Source: Termitomyces sp. T153
Taxonomy: Eukaryota > Basidiomycota > Agaricomycetes > Agaricales > Lyophyllaceae
Reading direction: 5' to 3'
Length of the DNA stretch: 64,000 bases
Assembly (NCBI GenBank): GCA_018296165.2
Contig: JACKQL020000008.1
Coordinates: 1 to 64,000 of the forward strand
The notes under the pieces were generated by a model. It did not search any database and was not told the DNA's origin. It saw only the letters and a list, made by a program, of their open reading frames with translations. Both the position numbers and the translations under genes were made by a program. Within the stretch, counting starts at the first letter, position 1. Every line of letters begins with the position of its first letter. Shown here one piece after another: positions 11,137 to 23,326 of this stretch.

Positions 11137-13164
11137 TTATAGTATAGCCAGTACAACAAGCCATAGATTAGTCTGTATAGACTTCCTAGACCACAGTTGT
11201 ATCAAAAACTCCAGTCCTGATGGTGCTGCTGGGGGAGGGTTCCTTGACTGATTCATGCCAAGTGTTACAAGATTATTGGTAGACATAGTAGTTTTGTGCA
11301 TGGGTGAACTAGGTATAGTCTGAGTTGCAAACTCAGGGGCAGCCATGACTGTGCACATAATGTATATTGTTGCAACCAGTGTGGTATTACCACTGATAAT
11401 CAAGGGGATTTCAATCAATACTGGCTTAGCCATTTAATAGACAGTGTGTATGAAAACAACAGATGAGGACACAGGGGTAACTGAAATGGCAGCAATATTT
11501 TGGATGGGTCAAGCAAGGTACCTAGCCATTACAGAAGAAACAGGCTGAGGCATGTTCAATAATGAATGTGGAGAAAAGATGAAGAACTTACATTGAGAGA
11601 ACAAAAGAAAAAAGTGGGAAAGAAATATATGGTGGCAAATGCTAAGCACAAGAATACAAGGGCACCCCACTCAGCAGTTTGCAACCACTTATCCATAAGT
11701 GATGCTGAAGGTACAGGAACAGGTTCATTTACAGTTTTGGGGGACTATCAAGACAGTGAAAACAGGTTGCAGTGATATTCCAGCTTCATGCTCACCTGCT
11801 TGATCCACACTGAGTCATTGAAACTACCAGAACTTGACCCACCAATCAAGAGCCAAGGAGCAGCAACTGTCTGTATTGGTCCTATACACCTTGATGAATA
11901 CAAATAACAAACTTGCTGAAACATTCAAGCTTACTGCTCATTGGCAGCTTTTGAACTACTTCTTGTATTGTCATATCCAATATATAAACAATATCATGAT
12001 CACTTCCACACACAGCAACTTGACCATCTTTGGCCCAGGCATTTTGAATGGTGATCTGCCTCTGGAAGCTGGCAGGAAGGATTGCCTCAGGCAGAGAGCC
12101 CAGGAAACAATGGACTTGCACATAATGCTCTGTCAAACTATGTACCAGAAGAAAATCCTTGCAAGGATAAAGGGCTGCAGCCACTGGACAGAAGTCCACA
12201 TATAGCATCAATATAGACATGAGGAGCATACATAGCACATGACAAGTGTTTTTGCCATATAATTTCTGAGGTTTGCATGTACCAACAAAGCCTGGAAGCT
12301 AACATCAACAGTTGTCATATTTTGAGTGAGTAAACATACATTTCACCATTTTCAATCCTGTGGACCAGGATATTTTGATTGCCACCCCCAAAGAATGCCA
12401 TGCTGATGGGTATTGCTTTAGAATCTCCTGTGATGAACCACAATTCAATCAAATCTACTGTTTATGGTCAAGATGAGCAATCAACTATACATTGAGCTTG
12501 ACTCACCATCTGCATCAATGCTAAACAACTTCAATGTTCTGCCATGACTAGCAATTGCAAGCTGTTGATTCACATGGTCAAATACTTGAACAGCAACACT
12601 ATCATTAAACTCAAAGATTGTAAGAGACTTTGAAGACCTTTGGGCAAACCACTTGAAGCTGAGTCAGCAAGGAGTTCAAGTCAGAGTGGGAACACTCACA
12701 GTATTTTTTTTGGACCTAGGGATCAAGGAGACAAAGCCTTGTATGTTCCCTACACAGATAGACTCAACTTTGTCACCAGCTGCAAGCTGGATGTCTATGT
12801 ATGTCAAAGCAGTAACCTTTCCCCAAGTAGGATTGTGGAGAATTTGAGTAAGAGCAAAATCCTTAGTTGCATAGATGCAAATGTGGCCATCATCACCTAT
12901 AATTGACATTATGTGATGGGCCAATCAAGGCAGCATAGGCAACTCACTTCTGATACACATAATGGTAGCATCAGGACTAAAGACAACAGAACTAATTGGG
13001 CCTTTGCTTCCCTTAAGGTCAGCAAAGAATTTGTAAGAATTGTTCTGATTCTGGAGGAGATATGAGTAGGAAATCTTATATGCATAGAAAATAGGGATAC
13101 CTGAAGGGCAGACATGAAGATGAAATGGAACAGTATACAAGCAAACAGGCAAAAGAGAGGTCAT
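11137..13164 (-). pseudogene. WD40-repeat protein, decayed
   Basis: Minus-strand blocks in order resemble a beta-propeller protein: FADLKGSKGPISSVVFSPDA (about 13030-12960), IIGDDGHICIYATKDFAL and a following blade (12900-12680), a block with AIASHGRTLKLFSIDADG (about 12570-12510), and AVCGSDHDIVYILDMT (about 12030-11960). These are the GH...W/YD style blades of WD40 proteins of the type repeated in Agaricomycete genomes. A last segment, 11433-11137, is hydrophobic at its C-terminus and could be a membrane tail. Intron-like gaps separate the blocks. Stops and shifts occur, so it is not translatable as it stands. Role unknown; such proteins are usually binding scaffolds. Confidence 0.6.
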
Positions 13165-13276
13165 TTGATAAAGGACCTAGCAAAGATTATGTAACAAGAC
13201 AAATACCTGTTTTGAATCAAGTCCAGATGGGGATTGTAAGTGACAAAGTGCACTTGTCAAGACATATATATATCAT

Positions 13277-13940
13277 GTGAGGGTAACATTATTTCAACAA
13301 CTTGCAATGAGACTTTACATTGAAAGACCATATACTCTGCCATTGTCTTGCATTGAATTTACAGCACTTCCACCTCCACCATTCCCACCCACCATGGCAC
13401 ACATGGAGTTTGGGTCATACAATTTAGATGCAGCAGAGGTCATGGAGGTTCATGACACTGATAATGAATTTGAAAACAAAACTTTGCAGGAGACCAAGAC
13501 TCTCCATGCTCAAAGGGGAACTAACAAGAATATTCCCAGACCCCATGGTGAACCAGGGAGGCCTAACAGTGGTGGATCCACTCTTGCAGTTGAGCTTGCT
13601 AAGACTGGCTGGTCTAGAAAGTCTGTTGAGCAGCTATTGGTAGGTCTTTGTCTCCAGACAACTCCACTGGTTTTGATCATTTCCAACATAGGCAGCTACT
13701 CATGTTCTATATCAAGAAAGACTGGACTTGACAAAATGTTACAGGAAACAGAACAAGAGGGAGGTTCAAAAGACATGTGATGAGGTATGTGAATGTCCCA
13801 TGCTAATACAGAGAGTCTGATTTGTTACATCAGATTGCTAAAGATAAGAACTGGCCAAAACTGAAGGGATACAAGGATTGTTGGCCAGTAATTTGTATTC
13901 TCAAATGCATATTGAAAAATGGTGGTGCAGCTGCCTGATA
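13277..13940 (+). pseudogene. Conserved repetitive protein of unknown function
   Basis: A 167-codon frame (13277-13780) reads MEVHDTDNEFENKTLQETKT, then RPHGEPGRPNSGGSTL and KTGWSRKSVEQLL, and appears to resume in another frame with LKGYKDCWPVICILKCILK at about 13850-13915. I recall the ...YxxCWPVxxxLKxxLK ending from many mushroom hypothetical proteins, but no function. The true start is probably the ATG near 13394 (MAHMEFGSYNLDAAEV). The shift near 13790 could be an intron or decay. Confidence 0.45.
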
Positions 13941-13978
13941 GAGTGAGCTGAAAGATACACAGGCCTGGATGCAGGCAA

Positions 13979-14222
13979 TTATGAACAGGAGAGGAATAAG
14001 CCCAGAGATTTAGTGGAATTCAGCATTGGCACATGCATGAGAACTGCAAGGCAACAGGAGATGGTCATCAGGTCATAGTCACTATAGTCAGCTACATGAA
14101 TTGCCCATTGCAAAGCATCAATCCAATTTGCTTCACAATTATTCAACTGTAGGAGGTATACAATACCAAGCTTGTGTATTTTTGGCACAACTATCCAGGT
14201 GTCTAAAGATTCTAGCAAGTTG
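13979..14222 (-). pseudogene. Second fragment of the large unknown protein, cut by a repeat
   Basis: The segment reads LLESLDTWIVVPKIHKLGIV and then a Trp/Asp-containing block. It matches DLLESLDIWIVASKMGELSI of the copy at 2.4-4.8 kb. Similarity stops abruptly at about 14222, exactly where the foldback-like repeat begins; the other copy continues there with its own coding sequence. This suggests the repeat inserted into the gene or that its edge marks a rearrangement. Confidence 0.5.
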
Positions 14223-14730
14223 TGATAAGGGAAGAGCCTGGGTGAACCCAAAACTTGAAGGAAATAGAAGAGCTTGGATAAACTCAAAACTCTGGGGAAG
14301 GGAAGAGCTTGGGTAAACCTAGAGCTCAAGACAGCAAGAAAGTATGACATGTACTTGACCTCAACTTTAGCATTTGTAATCCAGTATTGGCATGATGTTT
14401 GGCCAAAGCCATGCAGCCAAATAGTGAGGACTTAGTGTTTTTTCAAGTTCTTCAAAGCATCATCTTCCTGCCCTTGAGCTCTGGGTTTACCCAAGCTCTA
14501 CTCCTCCTTTGAACTCTGGGTATACCCATGCTCAATCCCTCCTTTGAGCTCTGGGTTTACCCATACTCTACCCCTCCTTCAAGCTCTAGGTTTACCCAAT
14601 CTCCACTCTTCCTTTGAGCTCTGGATTCACTCAAGCTCTGCTCTCTCCAATATCTCCCTCAAGCTGCCTGTATCCCAATTCAAGTGCCTACTTTGTCTTT
14701 CCAGCTCAATCCCTTTGAGTGACTCACTCA
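14223..14730. repeat. Foldback-like repeat, copy 2
   Basis: The left arm has units beginning GAGCCTGGGTGAACCCA, GAGCTTGGATAAACTCA and GAGCTTGGGTAAACC about 35 bp apart. The core (about 14335-14475) is closely similar to copy 1, with GGCATGATGTTTGGCCAAAG. The right arm has five units in opposite orientation (GAGCTCTGGGTTTACCC type) at ~35 bp spacing to about 14640. The tail ends near GTGACTCACTCATTGCCAG, as in copy 1. Confidence 0.8.
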
Positions 14731-14802
14731 TTGCCAGCACCTCATATGTTGACTATCACTATCTTGAAGTTTGAGTTTCTCCTGTCTTATCCCTTCAAAG
14801 TT

Positions 14803-16101
14803 ATGGCAGAGGCAGTTGATCTACTGACCAAAGTAGCCTCCATTACTATAGAAAATGAACTTGTGCCCTCAATGTACTATAAAGTACTCTCAGCCAAATT
14901 AGCAGAAAAACCATACAACTCAGATTCCTAGAAAAGGCTGATCACTCTGGCTAAAGAATCATGCAATATAAAAAGAATATAGACCTCTTTTGAATCACTA
15001 TTGGACCACTATCCAAATGCTATAAGTGGTCTTAAAGGTTGTCTTCATGTGTCTGACACATTTGCTCAGTCATCTGCCCAGGCTTGTTATATTAGCCACT
15101 TCCTACAGCATTTGTCAACATTTGATCAAGAAAAAGACCTCATCAAAAGGTTTCTTGCCAAATCCTCAGAAGTTCTTCTATGGAAATTATATTTGGCATA
15201 TGTCACATATGTTGCTTTTTGATTTGTATCTTTTTTCATGTATTCAACATCCCACAGACAAATAAATACAGCTTCATCAAGGCATCATGCAATTTGTGAT
15301 GTGTACAAGTATGCACTCTGCCATGTTGGGCAGGACAAGGACAGCACTGATATCTGGATGAATTACATTCAGTTTCTATGCTCTGCAGAAACAAGGAGGA
15401 TATTGGGAGAGCAACAGACAATGCATGTGCTGAGAGAACCTTATCACCATATTGTTCATGTCCTTGTAGAAGGTCTTGAAACATTTTGGGACAAACTCAA
15501 GTTGCTCAAGTACAGCCTGGACCAGCTTGCAGCAGAGGAGGCCATGAACAATCTTGCCCTGGGGTATGTTTGGACTGTCTTTACCCTCCATCAGCTCTCC
15601 AATCATATGTGTACATTACTGCTCCCACCTGCTCTGCACCCCTGGATCATCCTGAGCTCATTCTCCCTACACTTCCTACATCTGATAGATTGGAGTGCAC
15701 ACACCTTGTGCAATGGAAAGCTTATCTAAAATGGGAGGAAAGTGATCCTCTAGAGCTTGCAAAGAATGAAAAGTGTGCCACTCTCATGTCTTCTATCCAG
15801 CATGTGTATGATAAAGCATTTATCTACATGTGGCATCACCATAAAATATGGCTCATGGCCTCTGAATGGTTGGACAAGGTTGGGGAGTATGACAGAGCTT
15901 TGATGATTCTGAACATGGGAATCAAAGCCACAAACAGGTATGTAGACCTTCATTGATTTCCATCCATTTTTCAATCTATGTACTTTTTCTTCTAGCAAGA
16001 AACTTATGGATGCCAAAGCTCTTCAAGGACAATCTTCTGTTGAGGCCCTCTTTCAACTTGACAGGCTCAGTCTTGGTGACAAAACTTTGACCCCAGAGTA
16101 G
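14803..16101 (+). pseudogene. Rna14/CstF-77-like mRNA 3'-end processing protein, decayed
   Basis: The gene resembles the HAT-repeat (Suf domain) protein Rna14/CstF-77, a scaffold of the nuclear cleavage and polyadenylation complex. It begins MAEAVDLLTKVASITIENEL at 14803. HAT-like blocks follow: LWKLYLAYV (about 15181), VGQDKDSTDIWMNYIQFLCS (15325-15385), then after a gap VQWKAYLKWEESDPLELAKN (about 15711-15770) and IWLMASEWLDKVGEYDRALM (about 15848-15907). Intron-like gaps lie near 15215-15280 and 15936-15995. The last piece ends at a TAG at 16101. Stops (for example at 14930) and shifts show decay. It is shorter than a full Rna14, so it is a truncated copy; the functional gene would be elsewhere. 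Confidence 0.6.
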
Positions 16102-16975
16102 CATGAGATTTGTAAATTGTTTCATATTTTGCTTCTGTATTCTATACTTTGACATCTTGTTTCAATGAAATAATGATATAGATCTTGCTGAATCTGCAGA
16201 GTGAACCTGTAGAGAGACAAATCACTTTCCTAAGAACAGAGTACTAACCTAGAGTGAGATCATCAAGGTAGAAGCTCCTTAGGAACTTGGTTTCACCTTG
16301 CATCCCATCCAGGTCTCTAGGATTATATGTGATTGTTGCCATGCTCAAGTTCTTTTCATTCCCCATTGATTTGGAGCTACCATATGGAAGGAGAATTGAG
16401 GAATAATAAAGAGAAGTGAACATAAATGACTAAATGAGAAGCTGAGGAGAAATGGAAGGATGACTGGAATAGAATGAGACTTAAGCTGTAGAGGTGGCCA
16501 GTAGCCAATGTGACAAGAGTGAAGGGTTTGGTGTACTGATCTCTGCCTGAATTACCCTGGACAACCCCACCTTCACATTGCCCAATCTATGAAAAATCTG
16601 TTTCAACTTCAGTCAATTTCAAAGGTATGTAAGCATCTATTTTGTATATTAATTTCACTTCAAAAAGCAAGCAGTTCTCATTGGTCTGATAAACCCATTG
16701 ATTAAACTAGCTGTGCATTAATTCTGTTACAAAAAAATGATCTAAAATAGATGATGGTGAACTACATTGCAAAACTAGATGTCAGGGTAAAATTTGAATA
16801 AGTTCTGAGTGTCAACCAGTCTTGCTCATTCCTCCTGTTGCCATGGCTTTGTTCAAGGCAAACAAACCTTTCAGCAAGTCCTCTTGTCTACATTCCTCAA
16901 CCATTGTTGTCCCTCCTTGCCATGCGGACCCAGAATACTAACAAACCTGTATCTATGCTTAAAACCAGAGAGAGC
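16102..16975. other. No recognised gene
   Basis: AT-rich sequence without a convincing coding block on either strand. Short frames at 16809-17003 run into the next repeat and look accidental. Confidence 0.4.
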
Positions 16976-17560
16976 CAGAGCTTGGGCAGACCCAGGGCTC
17001 TGAGAAAGGGAAGAGCTGGGTTCAAGTGGATACTGGGAATAGGCAAGAGCTGGTAAACCCAGAGCTCTGGGAAAAGAAAAGAGCTTGAGTAAATCCAGAG
17101 CTCAAAGGTTGAGAACTGCATGGAAGTCAGGACATGGTTGGACTTCAGCATCATCCAATTTGGCATGATATTTGGCCAGAACCAGACAGCCAAACAAGGG
17201 AGACTTCAAAATTCAAGTTTAACCATTGTCCTGCACATTTACAGAGCTATGGGTTCACCCAAGCTTTCTCATTTCTTTGAGCTGCAGGTTCACTCAAGCC
17301 CTCTTATTTCTTCAAGCTGCAGGTTCACCCAAGCCCTCTTATTCCTTCAAGCTGTGGGTTCACCTGAGCTCTCTCATTCCTTCAAGCTGCAGGTTCACCC
17401 AAGCTCTCTCATTCCTTTGAGCTGTGGGTTCATCAAAGCTCTCTCATTTCTTTGAGCTGTAGATTCACTCAAGCTCTCTCATTTCTTTGAGCTGTGGGTT
17501 CACCCAAGTTCTTCAATTCCCTTAGGGTACTCCCTTCTCCAGAGCTCTCAGTTCACCCAA
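16976..17560. repeat. Foldback-like repeat, copy 3
   Basis: A left arm of diverged units (16976-17105) ends AGTAAATCCAGAGCTC. The core contains TTGGCATGATATTTGGCCAG (about 17159-17178), matching the other cores. The right arm is the longest in the window: about nine units of 31-36 bp from 17244 to 17560, typically GAGCTGCAGGTTCACCCAAG. Chance frames through the array give repetitive Leu/Ser/Pro peptides that should not be annotated. Confidence 0.75.
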
Positions 17561-17672
17561 GCTTTTCCTGTCTGTCTCCAGTTGTCCATTTAAATCCAAG
17601 CACTAAGGTTGGTCAAAGTTTTTTTGTGAAGTTGAGCTTGAAGTTTGACAGCCCAAATCATTTGTACAGACT

Positions 17673-18617
17673 ATGTCTGATGAAATCAATGCTGCTTCCT
17701 TCAATTGACAATATCCTCACAGAGATACTCAGCAAAATCATCAGGATTGCAAAAAATCTCACTGATAAACCTACTGAGTGGATAACACAGGTTGTTATGG
17801 TGTCAAAAAGGTGGTATATGATTCTTGCAAATTTCCAAAAATTGTAGACATTATTTGAACTTCTGCCTGAGGAATACAAGACATTAATAAGCCCCAAAAT
17901 ATTCTTTCACCACTCCAGTTAAGACCCATGAATGTGGTGGTGCAAATCCTGGACCAATTTGCCACAGAAGCACAGTTACAGAATTTTTGTTGGATGAGAA
18001 GACATACCAATCAAATTTGGGCCCTTTGTATACAGGCAAACTGTCATGACTTCAGAAATCTTGTGCTTTGGGACATGCGCCAGCTTTCACAGCTATTGGA
18101 GGTAACACTCAATGCATTCATTAGATACTGATTCAAATCAAATGGATGATATATTCTCAAATTCTTATGGAAACTCCCTACTGTTCAATCACCATTTTTT
18201 TGGGTTTGATCTCCAGTATCCATTCTTGGAAACTGTGTTACTGTCTCCCTTTATGTGTAATACATGCTGCTATCAAGTCCTCTTCAAAGCCTGCCCTGCT
18301 CTGACTACACTGTCCATACATCTGTACCCCTTTTACTTTGGCTCAGATCCTGCAGCACTTTTGTTGATAGTCATACTCTTACTACATTGAATGTGAATCT
18401 AGGATATGCTGCATGTGTCTATCAAGAGGAAAGGTACACTTTTAAGCATGTTAATCTAGAAAATCTGCAAAATTTAAGCATTCATATAATAATGCATCAT
18501 GAACACCTACTAGCTCTTTTACATTGTGGACCTTTGCCAAAACTCCAGAACCTTACTTTGAAGTACCTGAAGCTATCCCTCAGGATATATCTTGTGTTTG
18601 TTCCTTCTGTGCTTTAA
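17673..18617 (+). pseudogene. F-box-like protein, decayed
   Basis: The start region reads MSDEINAASFN, then in a second frame LTEILSKIIRIAKNLTD and VVMVSKRWYMILANF. This resembles the LPxEIL...VCKRW pattern of mushroom F-box proteins, which recruit substrates to SCF ubiquitin ligases. Downstream pieces (18112-18617) are Leu-rich, as expected of the variable C-terminal part. Frames switch several times, so it is not functional as read. Assignment rests on the short F-box-like segment only. Confidence 0.4.
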
Positions 18618-19380
18618 AAGAATTGGTTTTGATTGACATGTGTTCTTTTCTGCTGTGGCAAAAGGTGACAGTAAATGCTTTGGCTTTTGACAGAATCTCT
18701 TAAGTATCAGGATTGAAGGGAGGTTGCAGGAGGACTTGCAGTAGCACTTGCAGGACATTGTAGGATCTAATTTGGCATGCCTTGTTTGAGGCCACACTAA
18801 AGCAGCACTACAGTAGTATTGGCAGATTAAGGGTTGAGGTGAATCTTTGCAATCTATACCATTGAGCATTCCCCTCTTCAAGCTGTGCACTCCCAGGAAG
18901 CCACCAGAGCCACCAAAGGTTCTCAGCAGGTCCCCTGACTCAGCAGACTCAGCTGCATGTACTCACTACCTAGTCATACATGCACCTTTGCCTTCACACA
19001 TGATGCTCACAGAAGTTGAAAATGTGGTCAGATCACATGAATGTTTGTATAGGAGTGAGGAATATGGGCTTATACTGTTCTGTAATTTGACATTTTCCAA
19101 TGGACTTGATTCATAATATAGCATAAAGTGGTTTATTTGTATCATTTGTACTACTTATAAATATTTCTTGATCTTCTGGTACTAAATTCTCAACATCTCA
19201 CCAAATATGAGTATATGCTGGGTGACACACAGTACTTGAGAATGCCTGCAAAAACCATCAGTGATCTGAAAAGTGTCTATGCACACCCCAGAGAATGTTT
19301 CCATTGTCAGGAGATAAGCCTGAGTGATGAAAACTGAGATGTTGGCTGATTTACAAAAAAAGAGTTTATTAAATCACATC
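18618..19380. other. No recognised gene
   Basis: May include remains of the F-box-like gene. An 89-codon plus frame at 18847-19116 has no family resemblance. Nothing else is supportable. Confidence 0.4.
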
Positions 19381-19760
19381 AAGAAAACAACACAGGAGGA
19401 ATCCTAGTAAAATTATGAACCCAGAGCTCAAGCATTCAAGGATGATGTCATCAAGGGGACTTAGAGAAATTTTGGCCAAATATCATGCTAATCTGTATTA
19501 TGCCAAAATCCAGCCAGAACCACATGTGTCAGATTTGTCCTGACCTTCCTTCAACCCTTTGAGAGCTCTGGGTTCACCCAAGTTCTTCCCTTCCCCCAAG
19601 TTTTGGGTTTACCCAAACTCTTTCCTTCCTTCAAGTTTTGGGTTCACCCAAACTCTTCTCTTCCTCTTGGTTCACCCAAGTGACTCACTCATCATCTCCC
19701 CAGAGCTTCAAGTTCACCTAAGCTCTTCCCTTTCTTTTTGTGTTCTGGTACACCCAGTTT
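19381..19760. repeat. Foldback-like repeat, copy 4 (core inverted)
   Basis: One degenerate left unit (GAACCCAGAGCTCAAG near 19418) precedes a core that matches copies 1-3 in reverse complement: TTTGGCCAAATATCATGC at about 19471-19488. A right array follows from 19562 with units such as GAGCTCTGGGTTCACCCAAG and CAAGTTTTGGGTTTACCC. GTGACTCACTCATCA at 19680 matches the tail of the other copies. Confidence 0.65.
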
Positions 19761-20265
19761 GTTGCCTGCCTCTTCAGATGACTTGCTCATTTTTTGCCTA
19801 CAATCATTATCCCATGTACTTGGTTGACTGACAGATTTCTTCATGGTGGTATCAATGCTCATGACATGCATAAAGATGTCCAACTGCAGAGTCTAGATCA
19901 CTACAGGAATACACTGAGAACAACATGTACCACAACCAAGAGAGATGAATTGCAAACCACAGGGCCATCTCAGGGGAATTCGTTGAACCTCTCCTCTCAA
20001 ACCTGTTATTGTATGTTGTGCATCAGTGAATTCTTTTGAATCATTATCAATTTCATTAGCTTCCACAGGAATACACTTACACCAAGAAAAGCTCTGCCTC
20101 AGTTGGAACAGTTTGGTTCACAACATGCCTGATGGTTTCACAAATACAAAGAAGGTCCCCACATTCACCACCCTAGTGTGTGAAAAAAGCATTTAGAAAA
20201 CCACAAAAAGATGGCTCAACATACAATATTCTTTTGGTGGGCCAAGCCTGCAGGGCCATATCCCC
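19761..20265. other. No recognised gene
   Basis: Short plus frames only (for example 19794-20039). It may be the upstream part of the Gypsy element that follows, but I see no LTR. Confidence 0.35.
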
Positions 20266-22740
20266 TTGTACCAGATGAAGAAGGAGGAAAAGGATGTTGG
20301 TGCCCAGGTTGCTGCACCTGTTATTATTGATCTCAAATCTGCAAGGCCTATTACAGGGAAGGAAACTTCAAGTCCAAATGACATTGTTGGACTGCCAGTG
20401 TCTGCTGTGTCTCTCAGCTCTCAAGACAAGCCAGTATATCTCAACTATGAACCTGGTAAGCTGATTTGTGACATTAATCACTGTTTGGATCTCACTTGTC
20501 ATAAATTTTTCTTTGAAAGGTGCACATTTGACCACAGACCCTCTCTCACCTCTGCCACCTCCCTAAGCCATGTTGAATGTTGACATCAAGTTGCCTGCCC
20601 CTCCTCATTCACCCCATCATAACTCACCTGTTGCATTAAGCACAAGAGGTAACATTGAGGCTGTCAAAACAGCCTTACAATTACCACCTTCTGTAATGGT
20701 TGTGCTTGCTTCACAAACTCCAAAGTCAAATACCTAAAAAATTCCTCAAGTTTCCAGAAAGTAAAGTGGTGTCTCCAGACTTACAACCAGAAGTAGAAAT
20801 AATGTATATGTTGTCTCCTCTTCACCATGCATTACAACCTTTTTTTGACATGTCCAATCTTCTAGATCAACAACTCCTCTGGAGTTACTCCAGGTCAGAT
20901 CAGTATACTGACATGAAGGTGCCATTTCACCTTCAACTTTGATGACAACAGCTGTCTTGAATAAAATGGTATCTCAAACATCAATGACCTCTGAAGATGG
21001 CCATCCATTTGGTGACATCAAAGTCATTAATGATACAAAATCCTTGAACAATCATACATCAGACAACAACACAGTTCCTCCACTTACTGTGATAAAGTTC
21101 TTCTTTGAGGGTTTGTCAGAGCTCAAGGACTGTGAATATATTAATAAGCTGTATTATTGAGTATGTAGTGCAAACATCTTTGTGCTTTTTTCCACCCTCT
21201 TTGCCCTCCTCCTCATCCTCCTCCTTCTCTTCCTCACCTTCACCATTCAAATTTGCCTTGAACTCATCACCATCCACTTCTACCTCCCCATCTGTACCTT
21301 CTTTCTTGACTTTCTTCTCCTTCTTAATCTTCTTTCCATCTGATGCTTGCTCCTCCTCTTTGTCTGCATTGATATTGATGACATTGGCATCTTTGGCATT
21401 CTCTTTCTTCTTTGGCTTCTTGAGCTTGTTAACTTTCCCAATTGCACTTGAGTCACTTGGACACAAAAGAATGCTACCATTAGCAGCCTCACCATCACTG
21501 ACAAAATGTACACCCTCCTTTGAAACTTTGATTCACACACTCTCACCAAGGAAAGAGACCCAGGACATCAGAAATCAGTTTAGGACAGCAGTGACACCCA
21601 AGCAACTCATAGGCACTAGTGCTAACATGGTACAGGACCCCAGCAATATTTTTGAAGATATTTTGCTGACTTTTGCTATCAAAGAACTCCAGTTTTCACT
21701 TGGATCCAACACCAATACCACTAATGGACTTACCTCAGACAAGGCACCCCTTGCATCTGTTGACCCTGTTGAAGCCTACATTGATTCACTACCCCATGGA
21801 GAAGAGCCTGTGGTGCTCACTGTCACTAAGGATTCCCAATCACTTTGTTCTATCATGATGCTGATTGACAACAAAGAAGAAGTGGAATGCATCTATGACA
21901 GCAGTTCCTAGATAATCTTGATGTCAGCAGAAATTGCTAGCAATCTTGGGCTATCCTATGACCCCAACATCATTTTAAATATGCAGAGTGCTAATGGCAC
22001 CATGGATCAATTGCTAGGACTTGCTTGTAATGTACCCTGCACTATTGGCAACATCACAGTGTATCTCCAAATTCATGTTTTACAGTCTCCCACCTATAAT
22101 ATTCTCCTCAGATGCCTCTTTGATGTTTTAACTCAAAGTACTGTCAACACTCTTAGTGATGTCAAAACTACCATTACAATCACAGACCCCAACACTGGCC
22201 AACAGTGCACTATTCTAACCTTTCCATGTAGTAAATCCAAAATAAACAACTGCCAAAATGCTCACTTCAAGACTGAAGCACCCCATTGCTTTCATCGCCA
22301 AAGGCATTAACAAAGAAGATAGCAACATAGCAATTGTTATCAGCTATAACCATTCAGCTGGTTTAGTGACTTGTGTAGCTTCTTGCAATTTTTTTTTTGG
22401 ACAAAGACATTATACTTCCTGATTCTAACACACAGACAAACCCTGCCAGCATATCTTCATGCTACTGCTAGCAACCTTTCTGAATTGTCCCTTCCACCTC
22501 ATTCCTATCTTGTTTCCACTGATACATCTAATCCCTTGATTTTTGGACAGACTTGACCCCTTGATACAAACAATACAAACATCACCCCTACCTATGTTAA
22601 CATTCCATTCCCCACTCAATTTGTCACTAACAAACCCCCTAAGCAAAAAGGAGTCCAGGTAAAGAAGAAGTACAAACCCATCACTATGAAAACCAAACCA
22701 GTCACCAGCCACATTATCTGGGGAGAAACCAGAGCTAACT
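20266..22740 (+). pseudogene. Element F: Gypsy gag-protease remnant
   Basis: A Gag-like part starts at 20266 (a 106-codon frame) and leads into a retropepsin-like domain. The latter covers ECIYDSSS (21885-21908), then a TAG, then SAEIASNLGLSYDPNIILNM and a block with NILLRCLFDVLTQSTVNTL (to about 22160). The remembered family motif is DSGS; here it is DSSS at 21897-21908, so the active-site Gly is lost. A linker with KKYKPITMKTKPVTS (about 22664-22705) normally precedes reverse transcriptase in this family. The element stops near 22740, where a minus-strand coiled-coil gene takes over, so RT, RNase H and integrase are missing. A pyrimidine-rich tract at 21190-21440 interrupts the middle. Confidence 0.65.
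21185..21440. repeat. Pyrimidine-rich low-complexity tract
   Basis: About 250 bp strongly biased to C and T on the plus strand (CTCCTCCTTCTCTTCCTC style). It yields a Ser/Phe-rich peptide on the plus strand and a Lys/Glu-rich one on the minus strand. It sits between gag and protease blocks of element F, and may derive from a charged gene segment on the minus strand. Confidence 0.6.
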
Positions 22741-23326
22741 TATGGAGAATCCCCCTCTGCCCAGAGGCCACCTCATTGGTGAGCCACTCCTCCTGCCTCC
22801 TTGCCACCTCTGCCAACACCCTGGAGACCCCCACACAAGACAGCCCCTCTGCCTGCTGTGCTGCCACCTCCACCCATGCCTCCAATGGCACCATCCATGC
22901 CTGCAGCTCCTGAAGCTGCAACAATTGTTCTATGGCTGTCCACATGGCTATATCCCTATCCCTCTGCACTGCATCCCTCTCCCTCCAAGCCTCATCTCTA
23001 TCCTCCCCAACTCTCTGGGCCTCCTCCTTGCAGGTAGCCAACAACTGTTCCAACCCCTCCACCCAACATTGCAGGAAGGCCTTGGCAACTGGCCATGACT
23101 CTTCTGCAGACTGTTCAACTGGGACCCTGGAGGTCAGGGAATACACAATGGGGCCTGGGGGGCCTGCCATTGCCTGCTCCCCCTGCACCCACTTGCTTGG
23201 CCCTGCCTCTAGTGAGGAGGATGCCCTCCATTTGCCCTTGTCACATGCTATGGAGGCTCCTTCCCTCCATCCACCCCATGGGGGCTCAACTATAAGGGCA
23301 ACCTCTGGAGGCTGTGGTTCAATCAC
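22740..23326 (-). pseudogene. Coiled-coil protein of unknown function, 3' end truncated
   Basis: The minus frame from 23326 is open for 195 codons to the junction with element F. After a Gly/Pro-rich start it is rich in Glu, Arg, Gln and Ala (REEAQ-like, then RDEAWRERDAVQRDRDIAMW), predicting a coiled coil, and ends in RRQEEWLTNEVASGQRGIL. I recall similar EEWLTNE...RG sequences in repeated mushroom proteins, without a function. Beyond about 22740 the frame runs into element F sequence, so its C-terminus is not its own. Plus-strand frames here are shadows. Confidence 0.5.

Noticed and set aside
17120..17455. Plus-strand frames with repeated Leu/Ser/Pro peptides
   Set aside because: They are translations of the minisatellite right arm of a foldback-like repeat.
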